A stretch of 64,000 nucleotides of DNA from Enterococcus sp. BWB1-3 (GCF_016745275.1 NZ_JADOEP010000005.1:1-64000); one strand, 5' to 3'. Positions 50,680-60,987 are shown, counted from the first letter of the stretch. Made by a program: numbers and translations. The notes: generated by a model from the letters alone, not told the origin.

Positions 50680-51477
50680 ATGAAACCTGTATCTCCATTA
50701 TTTGAACAGATCGATAAATCCATCAGTAAAAAAATGAACTTATTTGAAAACAGTTTCGTTCGTTATGCGTTTCGGGCAGTCCTTGCGTGTATGTTTTTAT
50801 CTCTTGGAACAGCTGTAGCATTTGCTATCGCGATGAAAGGCGAGGATATTGCACACGGCTTGGGGAAAATTTTGTATGCATTTATGTTTAGCTGGTCTTT
50901 AGTAATGATACTTTATATGAATGCTGAACTTGGGACATCAAATATGCTGTATATGACTGTTGGTGTTTATCGTAAAAAAATCAATGTTTCATTTGCTGCA
51001 AAAATTTTATTTACTTGTATTTTCTTTAATTTAGTTGGAGGGGTAATTTTTGGTTTCTTAGTCTCTCAAACAGTTCCTTTTCAAGAGTTAGCGCCAGATA
51101 ATTATATGCTGACTTCGATTTCCGGAAAATTAACTAAGGGTACAATGCAAATTTTAGTAGAAGGTATGTTTGCGAATATTGTGGTCAACACGGCAGTCTT
51201 GGTTAGCATGCGTATGAAAGATGATGCAGGTAAAATCGGCGCAATTATCTTCCTGATATTTATTTTTGCTTTCTTGGGATATGAACACGTTATCGCCAAT
51301 TTCCCTGCGTTCACATTAGCGTACTTTGCTTCTCATGGAACGATGGCGGCGATGACTGTCGGAAATGTTGCGCATAATCTGTTTTTTGCCTTGATTGGGA
51401 ATTTTATCGGCGGCGGTCTGGTTATGGGACTTGGCTATGCATGGCTGAACGATGTAGATACAAAATATTTAGATTAA
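50680..51477 (+). CDS. Formate/nitrite transporter (FNT) family channel
   Basis: 265 residues with six membrane spans. NAELGTSNMLYMTVGVYRKKI and the GNFIGGGLVMGLGYAWLN ending are typical of the FNT family. Pentameric channel for formate, nitrite or a related small monovalent anion; substrate unknown. I prefer ATG 50680 (AAGGAG ten bases upstream) over 50620, which has no ribosome site. Confidence 0.85.
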   Translation: MKPVSPLFEQIDKSISKKMNLFENSFVRYAFRAVLACMFLSLGTAVAFAIAMKGEDIAHGLGKILYAFMFSWSLVMILYMNAELGTSNMLYMTVGVYRKKINVSFAAKILFTCIFFNLVGGVIFGFLVSQTVPFQELAPDNYMLTSISGKLTKGTMQILVEGMFANIVVNTAVLVSMRMKDDAGKIGAIIFLIFIFAFLGYEHVIANFPAFTLAYFASHGTMAAMTVGNVAHNLFFALIGNFIGGGLVMGLGYAWLNDVDTKYLD

Positions 51478-51695
51478 AATAGAATGAAAGCTGGAGCTGA
51501 GATGAATTTTTGCTTCGGCTTTTTGTGTATTTTCTTGATATTTTGGGAATTTTAATGGTTAAAGGACAATCTGAATGAAATCCGTATAATTGATAAACAG
51601 TCTTTAATATGCTAAAAATGATGAGAGGCACCAGGCGAAATTGTTGGAGCTTTTAAGGATTAAAAATGAAAGAAAGCAGGCGGGACTAAAACTCC

Positions 51696-52472
51696 ATGAA
51701 GAGAAAACTTTTTGCATTTGATATTGACGGGACGTTGTTGGGAACAGACAAGCAGGTGCTGGACAGTACAAGGGAGGCTTTGCACCAGCTTAGAAAACAG
51801 GGGCATTTAGTGACAATAGCCACTGGAAGAAGCCGATACATGGCACAGAAGGTTATTCTTGATTTAGAATTTCCTAACTATATTCTTTGTAATGGAGCAG
51901 CTGCTTTTTTAGATCATGAACAATACTATCAAAATCTGTTGGATGAAGAAGAACTGGTTCGTTTTTCGAAGGAACTGGAAGAGCAGGAATTAGGTTTAGC
52001 ATATGTTGGGCTGGATGCAGTGAAAAAGACCAACAGTCATCGGCCGCAACAAGTTGTTGAAGCGATGCGCTCCATTGATTTTCATGATCTGGATTTTGAT
52101 GAGCATTTTAATCAATCGGCAGATATTTATCAGGCGCTTGCATTTTATGATCAATCATTGGAAGGCTCGTTTGAAGAGCTGTTTCCAAAGTTTCGTTTTG
52201 TCCGCTGGCATCCTGAGAGTGTAGATATTCTTCCACAAAATGGCTCTAAAGCAGCAACAATTCTAAACCTTGCTGAACGGGTAGGGATCGAACGAGAAGA
52301 TGTTATCGCATTTGGAGATGGCGATAATGATCGGGAAATGCTGCGGGAAGCGGGAATTGGTGTAGCAATGGGGAATGCTGAAGCGCATATACAGCAGGAA
52401 GCAAAAATGGTCACAGATACCAATGATCAGGACGGCATCTGGAAAGCCTTGAAAGAATTGAAATTTGTCTAG
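51696..52472 (+). CDS. HAD-superfamily Cof-type phosphatase
   Basis: 258 residues: motif I FDIDGTLLG (8-16), motif II TIATGR, motif III Lys and motif IV GDGDNDREML (about 208-217), with a C2 cap in between. Hydrolyses sugar phosphates or flavin/cofactor phosphates; substrate unknown. The last base pairs of the stop codon TAG (52470-52472) come from the junction with a MITE, so the C-terminus may have been trimmed on insertion. Confidence 0.85.
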   Translation: MKRKLFAFDIDGTLLGTDKQVLDSTREALHQLRKQGHLVTIATGRSRYMAQKVILDLEFPNYILCNGAAAFLDHEQYYQNLLDEEELVRFSKELEEQELGLAYVGLDAVKKTNSHRPQQVVEAMRSIDFHDLDFDEHFNQSADIYQALAFYDQSLEGSFEELFPKFRFVRWHPESVDILPQNGSKAATILNLAERVGIEREDVIAFGDGDNDREMLREAGIGVAMGNAEAHIQQEAKMVTDTNDQDGIWKALKELKFV

Positions 52473-52637
52473 TGTATGTCTGAAAACTCAAGCAGCGAAT
52501 ATTTTGATGATTTTTATAGAACTCCTCGGTATAAATACTCGCTTATGAACCACATCACATAAGCTGTATTTTCTTTCTTGATTTCAACAAAAATCACTGG
52601 AAAATTCGAAGCCCACTAACTTTTCAGACACGCCCTA
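52470..52637. mobile_element. TA-flanked MITE, short copy (copy 2)
   Basis: Ends GTGTATGTCTGAAAACT and, reversed, GGGCGTGTCTGAAAAGT match the ends of the element at 39.3-39.5 kb. Flanked by TA on each side. 168 bp overall, shorter than copy 1, and non-coding. Confidence 0.7.
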
Positions 52638-52914
52638 ATAATTATTGAAATATAAAAGAATATTATGAATACAGATACTTTATCAGTTCCAGCTGATAAG
52701 GGATCTGTTTTTTTCAGCAGGCTGCAGCTGATTTAGATAAAGTGTTGTTTGATGATTTTATGAAAAATAAGGTGCTAATCCCTATTTTTATTATCAGTTT
52801 TGCAGATAGAAAGCATTAGTTTTGGAAAAACTTGCTGCAAAGTGAGGAATTTTCCTTTTTCGATTGTATTATAAGTAGCACATAAAAAAAAGAAGTGAGG
52901 GAATGAATGAGAAA

Positions 52915-53365
52915 TGAAACTGGGCGTTCTGGTGTATGAAGAATATCTTTTTGGTATAAAAAATCTGAGTTGAAAGACTATAATATTAAACTTGAAGACA
53001 GCAGCTATGAAGTCTATGAGTGTGGGGAACGGGTAATTAAATTTACAGATACTTCTGAAATATCTGTCAGGGAATTAAAAAATCAAAAGGTAAGGCTTCA
53101 GGAAGTCTAAACTGAGATAAAAAATAGTAAACTATCTCCGTTGAGCTTTAGCTTTTCGTATGAAAGCAACAGTGGAAAAGACAGCCAGACTGATTCTCTG
53201 AAACTTGAGATAAAAATGAAAGATGGAAGTACGAAAATCTACATTTGAAGATATTTTTGCTTTCAGCTCGGTACAGGAAGATGGCTTGAATGATATTCGT
53301 GTTGAGGGCGAGTATTTAGAACTGAACGATGTAGACAATGACAGTAAATTATCTATACTTTGTTG
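52915..53365 (+). pseudogene. Broken gene of unknown family
   Basis: Protein-like sequence in shifting frames: KLGVLVYEEYLFG, then WYKKSELKDYNIKLEDSSYE with VIKFTDTSEISVRELKNQK up to a stop at 53108. It continues as LSFSFSYESNSGKDSQTDS and EDIFAFSSVQEDGLNDIRVEG. It looks like the extracellular part of an anti-sigma or DUF4179-like protein, but this is a guess. At least three stops or frameshifts. Confidence 0.4.
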
Positions 53366-53445
53366 AAGCTGGTAAAGAGATGAGGTGTCGGTATGTTTTC
53401 TTAGCAGTCTTTTTACAGGAGACAGGAGTAATGATTATTTTTGAT

Positions 53446-53490
53446 AAAAAAATCTGATTGACAGACTGTGAGAAGCGTGTCAATCAGATT
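53446..53490 (-). terminator. Terminator after def
   Basis: ATCTGATTGACA (53452-53463) pairs perfectly with TGTCAATCAGAT (53478-53489); on the minus strand it is followed by seven T. Confidence 0.85.
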
Positions 53491-53519
53491 ATAAGTAAAC
53501 GTGTGAATTCGAATCGGAA

Positions 53520-54083
53520 TTATTCGATAATCAATACGCCGTCTTTCAAATTGAAGGGACTGTTTTCATTGATATGATCATAGAACATAATCCCGTTTAA
53601 ATGATCAATTTCATGTTGTACCACAATGGCTTCATAATTTTTTAGCCGTATTTTCTGTTTTTCACCATTTGCATCAAAATAAGTCAGCGTAATTTTGCTG
53701 TGGCGCACAACGTAACCGGGGACTTCCCGATCTACTGATAGACAGCCTTCGCCTTCCGCCAGACAAGCATCCTGAACAGAGTGGCTGATAATTTTTGGAT
53801 TGTACATGACAGCACTAAGGACCGGCTCTGGATTTTCCATATCTGAACTGGGAACATGGACAGCAATAATTCTTTTAGAAATATCCAATTGGGGAGCTGC
53901 GAGACCGACGCCGCCTCTTAATTCCAGTTCTTCCGCTTTTTCAGGGTCCTGACTGTTTTGCAGAAAGGTCATCATTTCCTGTCCCAGCTTAATATCTTCT
54001 TCAGATAGAGGCAATGCTGTTTCTTCTGCGACTTTGCGCAGGGTAGGATGCCCCTCCCGAATAATGTCATTCATCAAAATCAT
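53520..54083 (-). CDS. def: Peptide deformylase
   Basis: 187 residues, type II (Gram-positive) form. The three motifs are GGVGLAAPQ (57-65), EGCLSV (112-117, metal ligand Cys114) and QHEIDH (156-161, ligands His157 and His161, catalytic Glu158). Removes the formyl group from new proteins at the ribosome. AAAGGAGG lies before the ATG. Monocistronic. Confidence 0.96.
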   Translation of the reverse strand: MILMNDIIREGHPTLRKVAEETALPLSEEDIKLGQEMMTFLQNSQDPEKAEELELRGGVGLAAPQLDISKRIIAVHVPSSDMENPEPVLSAVMYNPKIISHSVQDACLAEGEGCLSVDREVPGYVVRHSKITLTYFDANGEKQKIRLKNYEAIVVQHEIDHLNGIMFYDHINENSPFNLKDGVLIIE

Positions 54084-54500
54084 TCAGATGATTCCTCCTT
54101 TTATCATTAAAACAGTAAAAAGATTTTACTGGCAGTTTGAACATTTTGCGTAATTAAGTGTATCACAAAACAGAAAAAAATGGGGACTTTTCTACAGAAA
54201 ACAAGGGTTTTTGTTCAGGGGGCAGACAGCAGAGCAAAAGAATCAGAAGCGACCTGAAAGGTCAGACATTGAACAGAAGTATCTGAATAGCACAGGTTAG
54301 GAACAGCAGGTCGGGACAATTTTTCCGAGATTTGCTGTCTGTCGAAAAAAGAGAGAGCTTTTCACGTGTTTACGGTGTTTTTCCTTCGTTTTGTCTTGCA
54401 TTTTGACATGCTATCCTGTAAAGTATAATCTGTGTGGAAACATACCGTCTTTTACTTGGTTGTACGAGTCACCAACGTACTACTCAGTATTTAGATGATT
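54084..54500. other. def-rpsO intergenic region
   Basis: About 430 bp. It holds a widely spaced inverted repeat (CAGACAGCA near 54223 with TGCTGTCTG near 54331) and the rpsO promoter: TATAAT at 54424-54429 with TTTTGA at 54401 (17-bp spacing) or TTGACA at 54403 (15-bp). The last 80 bp probably form the S15-binding leader. Confidence 0.5.
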
Positions 54501-54521
54501 TTTTAGAAAGAGGTGGAAAAT

Positions 54522-54791
54522 ATGGTAATGTCAAAAGAACAGAAAAACCAAATCATTAGCGAATATGCTTTGCATGAAGGAGATACTGGTTCACCGGAAG
54601 TACAGATCGCTGTATTAACAGCTGATATCAATCACCTGAATGAGCATGCACGCGTTCACAAAAAAGATCACCATTCTTACCGTGGACTAATGAAAAAAAT
54701 CGGTCACCGTCGTAACTTGTTAGCTTACCTGCGTAAGACTGACATCCAACGCTACCGTGAACTGATCCAACGTTTAGGCTTACGTCGTTAA
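54522..54791 (+). CDS. rpsO: 30S ribosomal protein S15
   Basis: 89 residues, normal length. [35 protein letters not shown] and [20 protein letters not shown] are the family ends. Binds the 16S central domain. ATG 54522 has AGAGGTGG five bases upstream; the GTG at 54513 overlaps that site. A terminator and a long repeat region separate it from pnp, unlike the tight rpsO-pnp pair of many bacteria. Confidence 0.95.
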   Translation: MVMSKEQKNQIISEYALHEGDTGSPEVQIAVLTADINHLNEHARVHKKDHHSYRGLMKKIGHRRNLLAYLRKTDIQRYRELIQRLGLRR

Positions 54792-54796
54792 TCCAA

Positions 54797-54833
54797 AATA
54801 TGAAAGTGGGATTCACCAGAATCTCACTTTTTT
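54797..54833 (+). terminator. Terminator after rpsO
   Basis: AAAGTGGGATT and AATCTCACTTT pair around CACCAG, followed by a T-run. Confidence 0.8.
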
Positions 54834-54837
54834 AGTC

Positions 54838-55265
54838 TGAGGTTGTGACAAAAGCGGCTAGTTCCGAGAACCAGATAGGCATGCCCAGCATCGAAGCGAA
54901 GCAATAAGAAGGGGTATCCGAAAATTGTCAAGGAGCACTATTTATGAAATGAATGGTTGTGGATTGATACGTAGTATTTCCGAGAGGTTGCCTGCGATTA
55001 CTCATCGCACAAAAAGATTTGCTTCTGCGGTTCTCACTACGCTACACTACACTTCGTTTCGATCTCATCAATTTCTAAACGGCAAAGCCATTAAGAATTG
55101 AAGGACTTCGTTTCGATCTCATCAATTTCTAAACGGCAAAGCCATTAAGAATTGAAGGACTTCGTTTCAATCTCATCAATTTCTAAATGGCAAAGCTACT
55201 AAGAATTGAAGGGCTTTGTTCCGATCCTCGAAATATCCAAAGAATGGAACATCGTTTATAAATAG
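54838..55265. repeat. Dispersed repeat copy D with a 54-bp tandem triplication
   Basis: Starts with GAGGTTGTGACAAAAGCG, the left end of the MITE-like family. It contains three direct 54-bp units (55051-55104, 55105-55158, 55159-55212) that each hold TTCGTTTC, ATCTCATCAATTTCTAAA and GGCAAAGCCATTAAGAATTG, then TTCCGATCCTCGAA and a degraded GGAACATCGTTTAT end. The third unit has three substitutions in the middle. Confidence 0.85.
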
Positions 55266-55395
55266 TTGGGACTTATCTCAGTTAATAAGCATAAGGGGCC
55301 TGCGATCAATTCTATCGCTGTATTCCCAACTGTTCAGAAATAAAGTATCAGGTGTACTTTAAATAAAACTGTACCTTGAAGAGCCGGTCAGAACT

Positions 55396-55449
55396 CTACT
55401 AACCAAATGAAAGGATCTAATCCATTGGGTTTTTCCATTTGTTTAGTAG
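55396..55449 (+). promoter_or_regulatory. Long stem-loop in the pnp leader
   Basis: CTACTAAC with CCAAATG pairs with CATTTG and TTAGTAG across 54 bases just before pnp. A double-stranded leader like this is a known RNase III processing and autoregulation site for pnp in other bacteria; that role here is inferred. Confidence 0.55.
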
Positions 55450-55485
55450 TGTCCCGCTTTTCAAAGGACAAGAAGGAGATTCAAC

Positions 55486-57600
55486 ATGTCAGAGAAACAA
55501 ATATTTAAAACAACATGGGGGGGACGTCCCCTGCAAATCGAGGTTGGTCAGTTGGCAAAACAGGCAAACGGTGCAGTATTGGTTCGCTATGGAGATACCG
55601 TTGTATTGAGCGCTGCTGTTGCTTCGAAAGAAGCAAAAGATGTAGACTTCTTTCCGTTGACAGTGAATTATGAAGAAAAAATGTATGCAGTCGGAAAAGT
55701 TCCCGGAGGCTTTATTAAACGGGAAGGTCGTCCAAGTGAACGCGCTACATTGACTGCACGCTTGATTGACCGTCCAATCCGTCCAATGTTTGCAGATGGA
55801 TTCCGTAATGAAGTGCAAATTACGAATACTGTGATGAGTGTGGAACAGGACTGCACACCGGAAATGGCAGCTATGCTGGGTTCCTCTCTGGCATTGGCTA
55901 TTTCAGATATTCCATTTGACGGACCGATTGCTGGTGTGAATGTTGGTCGTGTAGATGGAGAATATGTATTGAATCCAACGATTGAACAATCAGAAAAAAC
56001 AGATATTGAATTAAGCGTTGCCGGAACAAAAAAAGCGATTAACATGGTTGAAAGCGGAGCAAAAGAAGTATCAGAAGAAGATATGCTGGGTGCACTGTTG
56101 TTTGGTTTTGATGCAATTAAAGAATTGGTGGCTTTTCAGGAAGAAGTTGTGGCAGCAGTCGGAAAACCTAAGATGGAAGTATCCCTTCTTCAGGTGGAAG
56201 CAGAACTTAAAAAAGAGATTTTTGACGGCTATTACCAAACAATGAAAGATGCTGTTATGACTGAAGAAAAACTTGCTCGTGAAGATAACATTGATGCAGT
56301 GAAGGATCAGGTGAAAGAAGCCTATGCAGAAAAATATGCAGATTCTGAAGAGCTCGGCCGTATTAACAAAGAAGTAAAGCAGATTGCTGAAGATTTGGAA
56401 AAGGATGTAGTGCGTGAACTAATTACGATTGATAAAATCCGCCCAGATGGCCGTAAGCTGGATGAAATCCGTCCGCTTGCCTCTGAAGTGGGAATTCTGC
56501 CTCGAGTACACGGCTCCGGTTTATTTACCAGAGGTCAGACTCAGGCATTGTCAGTTTGTACTCTTGCCCCATTAGGTGAGCATCAAATTATTGATGGATT
56601 GGGTGTGGAAGACAGCAAACGATTCATTCATCATTACAACTTCCCTCAGTTCTCTGTAGGGTCAACAGGTCGTGCTGGTTCTCCAGGACGTCGTGAAATC
56701 GGACATGGTGCTTTGGGTGAGCGTGCAATGGCACAGATTATCCCAAGTGAAGCAGATTTCCCTTACACAATCCGTATCGTTTCTGAAGTACTGGAATCAA
56801 ATGGTTCTTCTTCTCAGGCAAGTATCTGTGCTGGGATTTTAGCTTTGATGGATGCTGGTGTGCCGATTAAAGCACCTGTTGCCGGAATCGCAATGGGCTT
56901 GGTCAGTGACGGAGAAAATTATACGATTCTAACAGACATTCAAGGATTGGAAGATCATCTTGGAGATATGGACTTTAAAGTTGCGGGAACAAAAGAAGGA
57001 ATTACTGCATTGCAGATGGATATAAAGATTCAGGGGATTACGGAACAAATTCTGAAGGAAGCTTTGGAACAGGCGAAGAAAGCCCGTATGGAAATCTTGG
57101 CAGAACTGACATCAACCTTGAGCGGTCCTCGTGAAGAGCTTAGTCAATATGCTCCGAAGATTGAAATGATTCAAATCAAACCAGCTAAAATCAAAGATGT
57201 CATTGGTAAAGGCGGAGAAACAATCAATGGAATTATTGATGAGACCGGTGTTAAAATTGATATTGATCAAGAGGGTAATGTAAGTATTGCCTCGGCAGAT
57301 GCTGATATGATTAAGAAAGCAATTAAGATTATTGAAGAACTGACAAAAGAAGTGGAAGTAGGTCAGGTTTATCTGGGGAAAGTAGTGAGGATTGAAAAAT
57401 TCGGTGCGTTCATTAACTTAATCAAAGGAAAAGATGGACTGGTTCACATTTCTCAGCTGGCCAATGAACGTGTGGAAAAAGTTGAAGATGTTGTAAAGCT
57501 TGGGGATGAAATCCTTGTTAAAGTAACGGAAATTGACAAAATGGGACGCGTGAACGTTTCAAGAAAAGCGTTGCTGAATGAAGAGAAAAAAGACAAATAG
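55486..57600 (+). CDS. pnp: Polyribonucleotide nucleotidyltransferase (PNPase)
   Basis: 704 residues. Two RNase PH-type domains (about 10-230 and 310-540, with [31 protein letters not shown] and the second-half [12 protein letters not shown] and [17 protein letters not shown]), an alpha-helical linker, then a KH domain ([15 protein letters not shown], about 567) and an S1 domain (about 623-695). Degrades RNA phosphorolytically from the 3' end. AAGGAG lies before the ATG. Complete. Confidence 0.97.
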   Translation: MSEKQIFKTTWGGRPLQIEVGQLAKQANGAVLVRYGDTVVLSAAVASKEAKDVDFFPLTVNYEEKMYAVGKVPGGFIKREGRPSERATLTARLIDRPIRPMFADGFRNEVQITNTVMSVEQDCTPEMAAMLGSSLALAISDIPFDGPIAGVNVGRVDGEYVLNPTIEQSEKTDIELSVAGTKKAINMVESGAKEVSEEDMLGALLFGFDAIKELVAFQEEVVAAVGKPKMEVSLLQVEAELKKEIFDGYYQTMKDAVMTEEKLAREDNIDAVKDQVKEAYAEKYADSEELGRINKEVKQIAEDLEKDVVRELITIDKIRPDGRKLDEIRPLASEVGILPRVHGSGLFTRGQTQALSVCTLAPLGEHQIIDGLGVEDSKRFIHHYNFPQFSVGSTGRAGSPGRREIGHGALGERAMAQIIPSEADFPYTIRIVSEVLESNGSSSQASICAGILALMDAGVPIKAPVAGIAMGLVSDGENYTILTDIQGLEDHLGDMDFKVAGTKEGITALQMDIKIQGITEQILKEALEQAKKARMEILAELTSTLSGPREELSQYAPKIEMIQIKPAKIKDVIGKGGETINGIIDETGVKIDIDQEGNVSIASADADMIKKAIKIIEELTKEVEVGQVYLGKVVRIEKFGAFINLIKGKDGLVHISQLANERVEKVEDVVKLGDEILVKVTEIDKMGRVNVSRKALLNEEKKDK

Positions 57601-57770
57601 TATGGTTGAATAGATGAGGGGTGACAAAGCCCTTCGTTCCGATCCTCGAAGAATGGAGGGGCTTTGCTTCTACGCTTCTTATGGGTGCTTGAATCATACA
57701 AAGCCTGGAACACCGTTTATTCGGCTTTAGGGAACTCAGACATACTAATGTCACGATCCCTTCTGCAGCT
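57601..57770. repeat. Dispersed repeat copy E after pnp
   Basis: Contains TTCCGATCCTCGAAGAATG, GGAACACCGTTTATTCGG (57707) and a variant right end CTCAGACATACTAATGTCAC (to 57760). CAAAGCCC and GGGGCTTTG flank the first block and could form a hairpin terminator for pnp. Confidence 0.65.
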
Positions 57771-57970
57771 GGCTGATTGTTTGTCTTATACGAAGAATAC
57801 ATCAGCTTCAATCTTTTTTTGGAAAGCGAATGGGTCGGTTTAATCAACCTGTTCGTTTTTCATCTATTAATTGATAAAAAAAGTTAAAGAGCATCTTTGC
57901 GGCTCTTTTGTTCGCAGCTAAAAAGTGGTAAAATTAGTGCCACAGTTTGAAGACTATCTGAGGTGTCGGT

Positions 57971-58831
57971 GTGAAGAAATTTAATCCAAATAAAAATATA
58001 ATTATTACTTTGATTTTAGTAATCATTGTGGTCACTGTAATCAGCTTGACTGCGGCGCAAAGAGCAAACAATGGAAAGGCAAATATTGTTCAATCTGCAG
58101 TAAACGATGGTGTCGGTATTGTTGACAAGATGTTTTCAGCACCTGCAAAAGCGGTAGCCAGCAGTTTGGCTTCATTAACAAATCTATTTAATACATATGA
58201 TGAAAACCAGCAGTTGAAAGAAAAAATAGACAGTTATAATGAACTGGCAATTCAAAATGAGAATTATCAAAAAGAAATTGATTCGCTGAAAGAAGAAATC
58301 GGCTTAAATGAAACCTTGACGACTTATGAAAAAGTCACAGCTAATGTAATCAGCCGTTCGCCGGATACTTGGCAGGATATCATGATTGTGGATAAAGGCA
58401 GCAACGCCGGTATTGAAGTGAATATGGCTGTCCTTTCTCAAAAGGGGTTGATTGGGCGGGTAATTGAGGTGAACGGTTTTTCTTCCAAAGTGGAACTGTT
58501 GACTACCAAAAATCAAAATTCCAATCATTTTCCAATACGTGTCAGTACTGACAGCGGGGATTCTTATGGGCTGCTGAAGGAATACGATGATAAAGAAAAA
58601 GCTTTGGTTGCAACACAATTGACAGGTGATTCAGAGATAAAGGTTGGCGCAGTTGTCCAGACTTCCGGGTTAGGAGGAAACTCTCCAGCTGATCTTCCGG
58701 TGGGAATTGTGGAGAAGGTAGAACCGGATAAATACGGACTTGACAGAGAAGTGTATGTTAAACCCTATGCAGATATGTATGATATTAAATTTGTGACGAT
58801 CATTCAAAGAGCGGCAGGTGGAAATGAATGA
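57971..58831 (+). CDS. mreC: Rod shape-determining protein MreC
   Basis: 286 residues: one N-terminal membrane span (about 9-28), a coiled coil (about 75-112), then the beta-rich extracytoplasmic core with TANVISRSPDTWQDIMIVDKGSNAGI and LVATQLTGDSEIKVGAVVQTSGLGG. Organises peripheral or septal wall synthesis. Starts at GTG 57971, with GAGGTG upstream. Overlaps mreD by 4 bp (ATGA). Confidence 0.93.
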   Translation: MKKFNPNKNIIITLILVIIVVTVISLTAAQRANNGKANIVQSAVNDGVGIVDKMFSAPAKAVASSLASLTNLFNTYDENQQLKEKIDSYNELAIQNENYQKEIDSLKEEIGLNETLTTYEKVTANVISRSPDTWQDIMIVDKGSNAGIEVNMAVLSQKGLIGRVIEVNGFSSKVELLTTKNQNSNHFPIRVSTDSGDSYGLLKEYDDKEKALVATQLTGDSEIKVGAVVQTSGLGGNSPADLPVGIVEKVEPDKYGLDREVYVKPYADMYDIKFVTIIQRAAGGNE

Positions 58832-59337
58832 TTCCAAAAGATAAGGTAAAGTACTATGCGCCTTTCATTCTTTTTTTCCTGATGCTGACGGATGGTCAGT
58901 TGACAATGTGGGCAGAGAATCTGGTGGATAATGTTTATTTTCCGAGTGCTCATTTTCTGTTGTTAGCTTACGTAACGATGATTCCAAATTTAACGAAACG
59001 ATATGTCATTATCAGTTCAGTCATTCTTGGTTTGATTTGTGACAGCTACTATATCGGTGTTTTGGGAATTTATACGGTAGCCTTAACGGTTACTGTTGTG
59101 CTGATGTATACTTTTCAAAAAGTTTTGGACACAAATATTCCGACTGCCTTTTTTGGAATGGTAATTTTTGTTACCTGCTATGAATTGATTTCGGTTGTAC
59201 TGCAAATGATTTTCCGATTGTCAAATGTTGGACCCATCATTTTCATTACCAGAACGCTCGGGCCGACCTTGTTATTTAATATGCTGTTATTTGTACTATT
59301 TTATTATCCGTTGAAGAAGCTATTCTCTACAGCATAG
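58828..59337 (+). CDS. mreD: Rod shape-determining protein MreD
   Basis: 169 residues, about five membrane spans, conserved size. The pattern DGQLTMWAENL, then LLAYVTMIPNLTKRYVIISSVILGLICDSYY matches MreD. Membrane partner of MreC. No mreB is adjacent, as in cocci that lack it. Translationally coupled to mreC. Confidence 0.9.
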   Translation: MIPKDKVKYYAPFILFFLMLTDGQLTMWAENLVDNVYFPSAHFLLLAYVTMIPNLTKRYVIISSVILGLICDSYYIGVLGIYTVALTVTVVLMYTFQKVLDTNIPTAFFGMVIFVTCYELISVVLQMIFRLSNVGPIIFITRTLGPTLLFNMLLFVLFYYPLKKLFSTA

Positions 59338-59405
59338 TTTCTTTTTTTGTTTTCGGAAGAATCTTATGATGGATAACGCGTTATTTAATGTACCCTTGGA
59401 AACAT

Positions 59406-59458
59406 TTTTGTAATATTCATTTTATATATATGACATATATTTGTGTTACAATTATATT
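59406..59458 (+). promoter_or_regulatory. Promoter and upstream motif of the CHAP-protein gene
   Basis: ATGACA (59430-59435), 17-bp spacer, TATATT (59453-59458). TTTTGTAAT (59406-59414) lies 15 bp upstream of the -35. The same three parts at the same spacing occur before the next gene. TGTAAT resembles half of a WalR box, so wall-stress control is possible. Confidence 0.55.
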
Positions 59459-59528
59459 GATACTAAAAAAAAGTAAGCGAAATAATTGATTTTAATTAAT
59501 AGATAGACATATTCGGAGGAGTACATTC

Positions 59529-60812
59529 GTGAAAAATAATCTGATATCAACTTTATTGGTCTGTTCGTTGGCTCTGACCGCAGTCTCTTTGCCTGCAGTT
59601 GCTACAGCAACGGATGTTCAAATTACAGAACAGAATCAAAAAATTGATGCATTAAAAACAAAAGAAGCAGAAGCAGAACAGGCGTTGGCTGAGATTGAGA
59701 CTGAAATGCTGGCAACAGCAGAAAAAGTGGATAAGCTCAGCGAAACCAAAGAACTGCTTACAGAAGAAATCAAAAACCTTTACAATGAAATTTCTGATTT
59801 AAATGTGCGTATTCAAAAAAGAGATGTTCAAATGCAGAAGCAAGCCAGAGATGTGCAAGTCAGCGGAAATGGTACAAGCTATCTTGAAGTTATTCTGAAT
59901 TCAGAATCTCTTTCTGATGCCTTGACTCGCGTTCAAAGCCTGACTGCATTAGTTAACGCCAATAATGACTTACTGGATCAGCAAACAGAAGATAAGGCTG
60001 AAGTAGATGATAAGACAAAAACAGTTGAAAGTCAGATTTCTGTTTTGGAAACAGCTGTTAAAGAGTTGGATAAAAAGACAGCATCACTGGAAACTTTGAA
60101 AATTCAGCAGGAGATTGCCAAAAATGAGTTGGAAGCAGAACGGACAACGGAAGAAAGTAAAAAGGCTGAATATACTGCCCAAAAAACAGCTGCCGAGCAA
60201 AAACTGGCAGAGCAGGAGGCTGAGCAGAAGCGGATAGAAGAAGAGAAGGAAAAGCTGGCCCAGGAAATTCTTGCTCAAACTGAAAGTATGAATGTTATCG
60301 AAGAAGATGGTACAACTTCTGCTATACAGAAGCCTGCCCAATCAACATCAAAGTATGATGACACAGACACAGCAATGCCTGGAAGTGCCAAAAATGTTTC
60401 CGCTGCAAAACAGGCGGTAGTAAGTGCTGCACTGGCAGATTGCGGCAACAGCTATCCAACTGGCTGGGGTGCCCAGGGCGAGTGCCTTGTTTCAGTTCGA
60501 CGCTGGTTATCTGCAGGGAATATTGGTTTTGCTGTCGGTGGTCCTCACAGCGGATATGTGGCTTCAGGGGCGGTTCAGATCTCGTGGGCCGATGTACAGC
60601 CCGGAGATGTTGTTCAATATGAAAATATCTATAGTCCGGAAGGCTGGATTGGCGGAGTTCATACTGTATTGATTGTAGGTGTGGAAAATGGAATCGTCCA
60701 AATTGTAGAAGCTAATAATCCTGGCGGTTCTGGCTATGTTTCGACAAATAAAAACTGGAGACCTGCGCCTCCAGCTAATTTTAGAGCAGTTGTATGGCGT
60801 TTTCCGGGATAA
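59529..60812 (+). CDS. Secreted cell-wall hydrolase with coiled coil and CHAP domain
   Basis: 427 residues. Signal peptide (about 1-27), a long coiled coil (about 33-255) of the PcsB/SagA type with RDVQVSGNGTSYLEVILNSES, a linker, then a CHAP amidase/endopeptidase domain (about 305-427). The catalytic Cys is near 319 (GECLVSVRRW) and the His near 378 (GVHTVLIV). Probably splits peptidoglycan at division and needs activation through its coiled coil. GTG start, with GGAGGAG upstream. Paralogue of the next gene. Confidence 0.85.
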   Translation: MKNNLISTLLVCSLALTAVSLPAVATATDVQITEQNQKIDALKTKEAEAEQALAEIETEMLATAEKVDKLSETKELLTEEIKNLYNEISDLNVRIQKRDVQMQKQARDVQVSGNGTSYLEVILNSESLSDALTRVQSLTALVNANNDLLDQQTEDKAEVDDKTKTVESQISVLETAVKELDKKTASLETLKIQQEIAKNELEAERTTEESKKAEYTAQKTAAEQKLAEQEAEQKRIEEEKEKLAQEILAQTESMNVIEEDGTTSAIQKPAQSTSKYDDTDTAMPGSAKNVSAAKQAVVSAALADCGNSYPTGWGAQGECLVSVRRWLSAGNIGFAVGGPHSGYVASGAVQISWADVQPGDVVQYENIYSPEGWIGGVHTVLIVGVENGIVQIVEANNPGGSGYVSTNKNWRPAPPANFRAVVWRFPG

Positions 60813-60853
60813 CGGGATAAGGAATAAAATTAAATAGGATAAAGCAAAGGGTA

Positions 60854-60905
60854 TTGTGATAAACACTGTATGAGGGCTTTTGACCTCATACAGTGTTTAT
60901 CACAA
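60854..60905 (+). terminator. Terminator after the CHAP gene
   Basis: A perfect 22-bp stem (60854-60875 with 60884-60905), loop GCTTTTGA, followed by CCTCTTTCTT. Confidence 0.8.
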
Positions 60906-60934
60906 CCTCTTTCTTATTTCGATATTTGAAACAA

Positions 60935-60987
60935 TTTTGTAATGTTTCTATTATCTGTATGACATAGGAGTATGTTAAACTGATAAA
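60935..60987 (+). promoter_or_regulatory. Promoter and upstream motif of the sagA-like gene
   Basis: TTTTGTAAT (60935-60943), 15 bp, ATGACA (60959-60964), 17 bp, GATAAA (60982-60987), the same geometry as at 59406-59458. Confidence 0.55.
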
